Source: Phoronis ovalis (Eukaryota; Phoronida; Phoronidae). From it: a stretch of DNA of 10,072 nucleotides. Made by a program: the position numbers and the translations under genes. The stretch spans positions 1-10,072 of the forward strand of contig JAOXYB010068356.1 in NCBI GenBank assembly GCA_028565635.1, given 5' to 3'. The notes beneath the pieces were generated by a model that did no database searches, was not told where the DNA came from, and was given only the letters and a program-made list of their open reading frames with translations. Of the stretch, positions 7,401 to 10,072 are shown in pieces; within the stretch, counting starts at the first letter, position 1; each line of letters begins with the position of its first letter.

Positions 7401-9352
7401 CACAGCGGGATCAGAAGAAAAACGAGAATACTTGCGTCAAGAATGTGGTATTCAACATGTGGCTAACTCCAGATCTGCTTTATTTGCTGAAGACATCAAG
7501 CGATGGACTGATGGCCAAGGAGTTGATGTAGTGTTAAACAGCTTGTCTGGTGAATTTTTAGCCAAAGGTCTCAGCGTTCTTAAACCTGGTGGTAGATTTT
7601 GTGAAATTGGTAAGCGTGACATGCTAGAGAACTCTCCAATCTATCTCAGAGATTTACTACGAAACAAGTCATTCATGTCCTGTCAAGTCGACTTCATGAC
7701 CGAGGACCACACTGAAGAACTTCGTCAATGTTTGCTGAAAATTGCCAACTGGTTCGAAACTGGTAAATTATCACCAGCCACAACAGTATGTCGACATATT
7801 GATGAGTATAAAGATACCCTTCGATGGATGGCTAAAGGGCGCCATCGTGGAAAAATTGTTTTGGAGATTCCCGAAAACTTTGTTCCAGAAAGAATTCAGC
7901 CATCACAAGAACTTTTCAAATCCGATGCCACTTACATTGTGACAGGGGCTTTTGGTGGTATTGGACTTGCAATTTCACGTTGGTTAGCTGAGAAGGGAGC
8001 CAAACACATTGCTATGGTATCCAGAAGTGGATGTAAAACTCAGTTACAACGGTGCACAGTTGACCACCTAAAGAAATTTAATACTACTGTGTATGACATG
8101 TGTGTTGATGTTTCTAAGCATTCAGCTGTAAACGAAATGGTTACGACTCTTAGTAAAAAGGCTCCTCCGATCAAAGGCATCTTCCATCTCGCTGGGGTGA
8201 TTGACGATAACAATTTGTCTGCTTTAACACATAAGCAGCTTTCTAATGGGCTTGGTGCTAAAGCCATGGGTGCTTGGTACCTGCATGAATGTACCAAAAA
8301 TATGGACATAGACCTTTTCATGATGCTTTCATCTGTATGTACCCTATACGGTAACCCTGAGCAAGCCAGTTACTCTGCTGGTAATAGTTTTCTTGATGCT
8401 CTGTCAACGTATAGACGCCATCAAGGATTGCCTGCAGTATCTCTACAATTTGGTGCTGTCAAAGGTGCTGGATATCTGGAAGATAAACCTATCGCTGCAA
8501 AAATTACCGACTCCAAAGGTGTGAAGACCTTGCATATTATTGAATATTTGCAATTAATGAGTGAGCTGTTTAGACAGCCTCAGTTACCACCTGTTGTTAC
8601 CATTGCCAACATGGAATGGGAACAAACATTGCGGTTCTGTTACAAAGATAACATGAAGTTTAGACACCTGGTTACGACCAAGAAGAAACAAATAGGTAAG
8701 TTAATCATCTTAATTAATGCAAGACAAATTGCATTTTTTACTACATTTGTAGAAGACCAAAAAAGCACAATTCTGCAGTTGTGTTATTTCCTATTGTATA
8801 TACATCTTTAGTCAAATGTAATAATAAGCTTAAAGAAACAGAAAAATATTGTATACAAAGCAAGGTTACTGAAATCAATTAGTCTATCTATACTCAGTCT
8901 TATGTAAGAACACTATTCCTCCAAACATTGAGATCATTATTTGTTTGTTTCCATTATTAATTATTATAATGTGGGCAATACAGTGGACAAGGTATAGGTA
9001 TCTGTTACTAAATCTCAAATAATCACATCACATATGTTCTTTCACTGTTTATACTATATTGCCCATTTTCTACTGCTTAGATACAGGTGAAATCAATGAA
9101 GATGAACTGCATGATAAAGTGATCAGCAAACTAAGTGAAATCCTATGTGTCCCAGCTGAAGAGATCAATATCAACTTACCAATGACAGAATATGGCGTAG
9201 ACTCCTTGATGGCAGTTGATATGGTCAGTTGGTTAACTAAGGAATACGACTTAAGTGTATCTCAGCTGGATATTCTTGGGGGTATGACAACATCAACATT
9301 ATTGGATAAAGCTTTGGAAGGTGGTGTCGTGATGTCCAGCAAAACTTTGTAG
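1404..9352 (+). CDS. Highly reducing type I polyketide synthase (spliced gene model, 5' end incomplete)
   Basis: Conceptual join of 1404-1470, 1829-8695 and 9081-9352 gives 2,401 residues ending at TAG 9350-9352. The domain order read from motifs is KS, AT, DH, pseudo-methyltransferase, pseudo-KR, ER, KR, ACP. By family knowledge such an enzyme loads and condenses malonyl units on a phosphopantetheine arm and reduces each beta-keto group iteratively, normally in the cytosol; I see no signal peptide or membrane segment. There is no thioesterase after the ACP, so release must come from elsewhere. The KS start resembles bacterial-type PKSs more than animal fatty acid synthase. The initiator Met lies upstream in an exon I cannot fix, because the frame hits TAG immediately before 1404. 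No frameshift or internal stop interrupts the frame. The family assignment is secure; the product and the species are not inferable. Confidence 0.93.
1446..3066 (+). other. Ketosynthase (KS) domain
   Basis: This domain performs decarboxylative Claisen condensation of the growing chain with the extender on the ACP. It begins at FPIAIIGIGCRMPG across the intron. The nucleophilic Cys lies in DTACASS (codon 2314-2316, residue 185). The two catalytic His residues lie in EAHGTGT (2719-2721, residue 320) and in the motif around NFGHMECAAG (2833-2835, residue 358). The Cys-His-His triad is therefore complete. ISPREA and MDPQQR, typical of bacterial-type KS, are present. Near the end the usual GFGGTNAH reads GFGGALAH (3028-3051), an uncommon change at two conserved positions, although the His is kept. 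Confidence 0.95.
1471..1828 (+). other. Intron (358 nt) splitting the KS motif GIGCRMPG
   Basis: The donor is GTAAGT at 1471-1476 and the acceptor is ctcttattcag, ending at 1828. It is phase 1: the G at 1470 joins GT at 1829-1830 to make Gly. The reading frame and the highly conserved KS start motif are restored only by this junction. An antisense open frame inside the intron has no recognisable protein character. Confidence 0.85.
1829..8695 (+). CDS. PKS main exon: KS-AT-DH-psiMT-psiKR-ER-KR
   Basis: A single 6,867-nt exon is open throughout and runs from acceptor 1827-1828 to donor GTAAGT at 8696-8701. The ATG at 1837 looks like a start but is the Met of the KS motif GCRMPG, so it is internal. 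The frame also runs on to TAG at 8809-8811, but past 8695 it turns into hydrophobic nonsense (residues such as KLIILINARQ) and loses PKS similarity, as expected of intron sequence. The exon carries every catalytic domain except the ACP. Animal fatty acid synthase genes, the nearest familiar comparison, are divided into many exons, so this gene is remarkably intron-poor. Details of each domain are given in separate entries. Confidence 0.93.
3397..4320 (+). other. Acyltransferase (AT) domain, probably malonyl-specific
   Basis: This domain loads the extender unit from CoA onto the ACP. PGQGQQW starts near 3415, and the catalytic Ser is in GHSLGE (codon 3685-3687, residue 642). The specificity region reads RAFHTPH (3973-3993); by established PKS-AT rules an AFH motif together with GHSLGE favours malonyl-CoA, whereas YASH and GHSQGE favour methylmalonyl-CoA. 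The Arg in YQRARLQ, which normally binds the extender carboxylate, is present. The domain is followed by the usual post-AT linker motif PTYAWQHQSYW (4414-4446). The KS-AT linker domain occupies about 3067-3396. Confidence 0.92.
4504..5235 (+). other. Dehydratase (DH) domain
   Basis: This domain removes water from the beta-hydroxyacyl intermediate. A double-hotdog DH is indicated by QHWVNNRLVLP with catalytic His at 4552-4554 (residue 931), and by LDSAFQ with the partner Asp at 5008-5010 (residue 1083). The consensus is HxxxGxxxxP; here the Gly is Asn, so the motif is HxxxNxxxxP. Both catalytic residues are present, so I expect activity, with the Gly-to-Asn change as a reservation. Confidence 0.85.
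5380..6350 (+). other. C-methyltransferase-like domain, probably inactive (psiMT)
   Basis: The position between DH and ER and the fold pattern match PKS C-methyltransferases, including the preceding helical lid. SAM motif I reads EVGGRMGG (5821-5844), where active enzymes have the form ExGxGxGG; the middle glycine is replaced by Arg (5833-5835, residue 1358), which should obstruct SAM binding. A DNLHAC segment (about 6058-6075) still matches the active-type NVLHA motif and keeps its His. I infer a decayed, structural domain as in animal fatty acid synthases, but residual activity cannot be excluded from sequence. Confidence 0.75.
6385..6855 (+). other. Structural pseudo-ketoreductase subdomain
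   Basis: About 155 residues between psiMT and ER show the pattern of the truncated Rossmann half (psiKR) that pairs with the catalytic KR in fatty acid synthase and highly reducing PKSs. It carries a stretch like SLAIGFQRVISNE and a strand ending in VDLDG, and lacks a nucleotide-binding glycine motif. By analogy its role is scaffolding. The assignment rests on position and pattern only. Confidence 0.6.
6940..7866 (+). other. Enoylreductase (ER) domain, apparently intact
   Basis: This is an MDR-family, NADPH-dependent domain that reduces the enoyl double bond. AAGVNFKDVM (about 7006-7035) and GLECAGIV (about 7081-7104) are typical. The nucleotide-binding motif HSATGGVGQAA (7330-7362, near residue 1857) matches the functional consensus. 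LNSLSGEFLA and GGRFCEIGKRD follow in the usual order. Nothing suggests decay, so each cycle can in principle be reduced to a saturated chain. Confidence 0.9.
7918..8490 (+). other. Ketoreductase (KR) domain, B-type-like
   Basis: This is an SDR-fold, NADPH-dependent domain that reduces the beta-keto group. The cofactor loop is TGAFGGIG (7942-7965). The catalytic set is complete: Lys 8260-8262 (residue 2167), Ser 8332-8334 (residue 2191), Tyr 8371-8373 (residue 2204, in ASYSAGN) and Asn 8383-8385. IDD at 8200-8208 corresponds to the LDD marker of B-type reductases, and the A-type Trp is absent, so a D-configured (3R-type) hydroxyl is expected. The KR-ACP linker runs up to the donor at 8695. Confidence 0.92.
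8696..9080 (+). other. Intron (385 nt) between KR and ACP
   Basis: The donor is GTAAGT at 8696-8701 following CAAATAG; the preferred acceptor is tactgcttag ending at 9080 after a pyrimidine-rich stretch. It is phase 1: G at 8695 joins AT at 9081-9082 to give Asp. A second AG (atacag, ending 9086) is also in frame and would remove two residues (Asp-Thr become a single continuous Gly junction). Intron sequence is AT-rich with no other feature. Confidence 0.85.
9081..9352 (+). CDS. PKS last coding exon: acyl carrier protein (ACP)
   Basis: This 272-nt exon encodes about 90 residues and the stop TAG at 9350-9352. It is a complete carrier domain: a first helix with ELHDKVISKLSEIL, then the phosphopantetheine attachment motif YGVDSLMAVD with the modified Ser at 9203-9205 (residue 2353), then the usual acidic helix and a C-terminal helix. 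By family knowledge a phosphopantetheinyl transferase elsewhere must activate it. The protein ends about 20 residues after the carrier fold, in VVMSSKTL, with no thioesterase, reductase or condensation domain. An upstream TTG in the same frame (9059) is intronic and not a start. Confidence 0.93.
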
Positions 9353-10072
9353 TGCTACTACTGGGCAGATTTGTGGGGATTTTAGTAATAATATGTTGCC
9401 TGCAGGAAAAAGAGACACAGCAAACAATGATGATAACAGGTGTTAGATAATTTAATAACATAATTAAGAAATCCCATGAAAGATACAATTCAGACTGATA
9501 AGTCAAGATGCTCAGTTACTGTTACGTTTTTCTCAATGTATAGTAATTTATTATGTCAAATTTTAAGTCAAATTAATGAGCAGACTTACCTTCTAATAAC
9601 CTTCATTTTATTGACGTAACTGTAACCTCATAAAGACTGTTTCAAAATACTGTCTTGTTGTTGTTGATGGAATCGGAAGTCTTGAGAGTAAACTTTTAAA
9701 TTTCAGTGTCATATTCCAGAAAGTTAAATTAATTTGAACTGTTTAATTTAATTTCTTGAGAAATTAATATACCTTTCAAATTTTTGTTTTAACTTTTTAT
9801 AATTTTGTGAACTGTTTGTTTTGTTCAACAGATGAAAAGTGCTTCACAAATTTTATTCTACAATCGTTCACAACAATCAACTAGATATTTGGTACCCCCA
9901 GCTGAGAATGTTGAATGTTGGAGAGATTGGCCTTAGGGAGATTTACAGTTGGTGAGAAATGGTTGCATATTAAAAACATGGGCAAAAAAAGCAATTTCAA
10001 TTCTTTTTTATTTCTCAAACCAAATCAAGCAGTTTACAATATTAATAGTACTAATGACTAAAGCATACCTTG
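9353..10072 (+). other. 3' UTR and downstream flank
   Basis: This is AT-rich sequence after the stop codon. No canonical AATAAA is seen. Weak poly(A) candidates are CATAAA (9629-9634) and ATTAAA (9969-9974). A 9-bp perfect inverted repeat, TTAAATTAA / TTAATTTAA (9724-9732 and 9743-9751, 10-nt loop), is present but of low complexity. An exon-like segment at 9832-9951 is described under findings. No further gene can be supported on either strand. Confidence 0.55.
9629..9665 (+). terminator. Candidate polyadenylation region
   Basis: The variant hexamer CATAAA (9629-9634) is followed, about 17 nt on, by the U/GU-rich stretch TGTCTTGTTGTTGTTG (about 9651-9665 in mRNA sense). This would give a 3' UTR near 300 nt. 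ATTAAA at 9969 is an alternative. Only cDNA can decide. Confidence 0.3.

Noticed and set aside
1837-8811. A single-exon CDS of 2,324 codons from ATG 1837 to TAG 8809-8811
   Set aside because: Both ends are artefacts: the ATG is inside GCRMPG, and the last 38 codons are intron after a GTAAGT donor. The true protein continues into the ACP exon.
9343-9349. C-terminal SKTL as a peroxisomal targeting signal
   Set aside because: The PTS1 consensus ends in SKL-type tripeptides; KTL does not fit well enough.
9059-9352. A separate small ACP gene starting at TTG 9059
   Set aside because: The frame before 9081 is intronic and has no ATG. An acceptor and phase match to the donor at 8695 make it the last PKS exon.
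9237-9506. Antisense ORF of 89 codons
   Set aside because: It is a shadow of the ACP exon and AT-rich 3' UTR; the translation lacks domain character.
9724-9751. Inverted repeat TTAAATTAA / TTAATTTAA as a rho-independent terminator
   Set aside because: The gene is eukaryotic and the repeat is low-complexity A/T with no T-run context; chance is likely.

Overview
The window holds one eukaryotic gene on the + strand: a multidomain, highly reducing type I polyketide synthase (PKS). Spliceosomal introns with GTAAGT donors and pyrimidine-tract/AG acceptors, plus a metazoan-style TATA/Inr/DPE promoter candidate, point to a eukaryote, most likely an invertebrate animal. The sequence alone does not give the phylum. 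No prokaryotic operon structure, tRNA, rRNA, CRISPR array or recognisable transposase is visible.

Layout. 1-796: AT-rich 5' flank without a supportable gene, with two short tandem repeats. 797-858: candidate core promoter. 827-1403: probable 5' UTR, unresolved first coding exon and first intron. 1404-1470: 67-nt coding exon. 1471-1828: intron. 1829-8695: one 6,867-nt exon carrying almost the whole enzyme. 8696-9080: intron. 9081-9352: last coding exon, carrying the acyl carrier protein. 9353-10072: AT-rich 3' UTR/flank with weak poly(A) candidates and one exon-like segment.

The three exons join in frame (phase 0 start, then phase 1 and phase 1 junctions) into 2,401 residues, plus a few N-terminal residues from an exon I cannot fix. 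Domain order is KS - linker - AT - DH - inactive-looking C-methyltransferase - structural pseudo-KR - ER - KR - ACP, with no thioesterase or other release domain. KS, AT, DH, ER, KR and ACP keep the catalytic or cofactor motifs I can check; the methyltransferase has lost a glycine of its SAM loop. By family knowledge this predicts an iterative, malonyl-using synthase able to reduce the beta-carbon fully, with product release by a separate enzyme or by chemistry not encoded here.

The most informative observations are these. The long open frame's apparent ATG (1837) is an internal Met of the KS motif GCRMPG, split by an intron. The KS start reads like bacterial-type PKS rather than animal fatty acid synthase, and nearly the whole protein sits in one exon, which suits ancient horizontal acquisition or a retrocopy. 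The ACP sits alone on the last exon behind two competing in-frame acceptors. Residue numbers below count the Ala codon at 1404 as residue 1.
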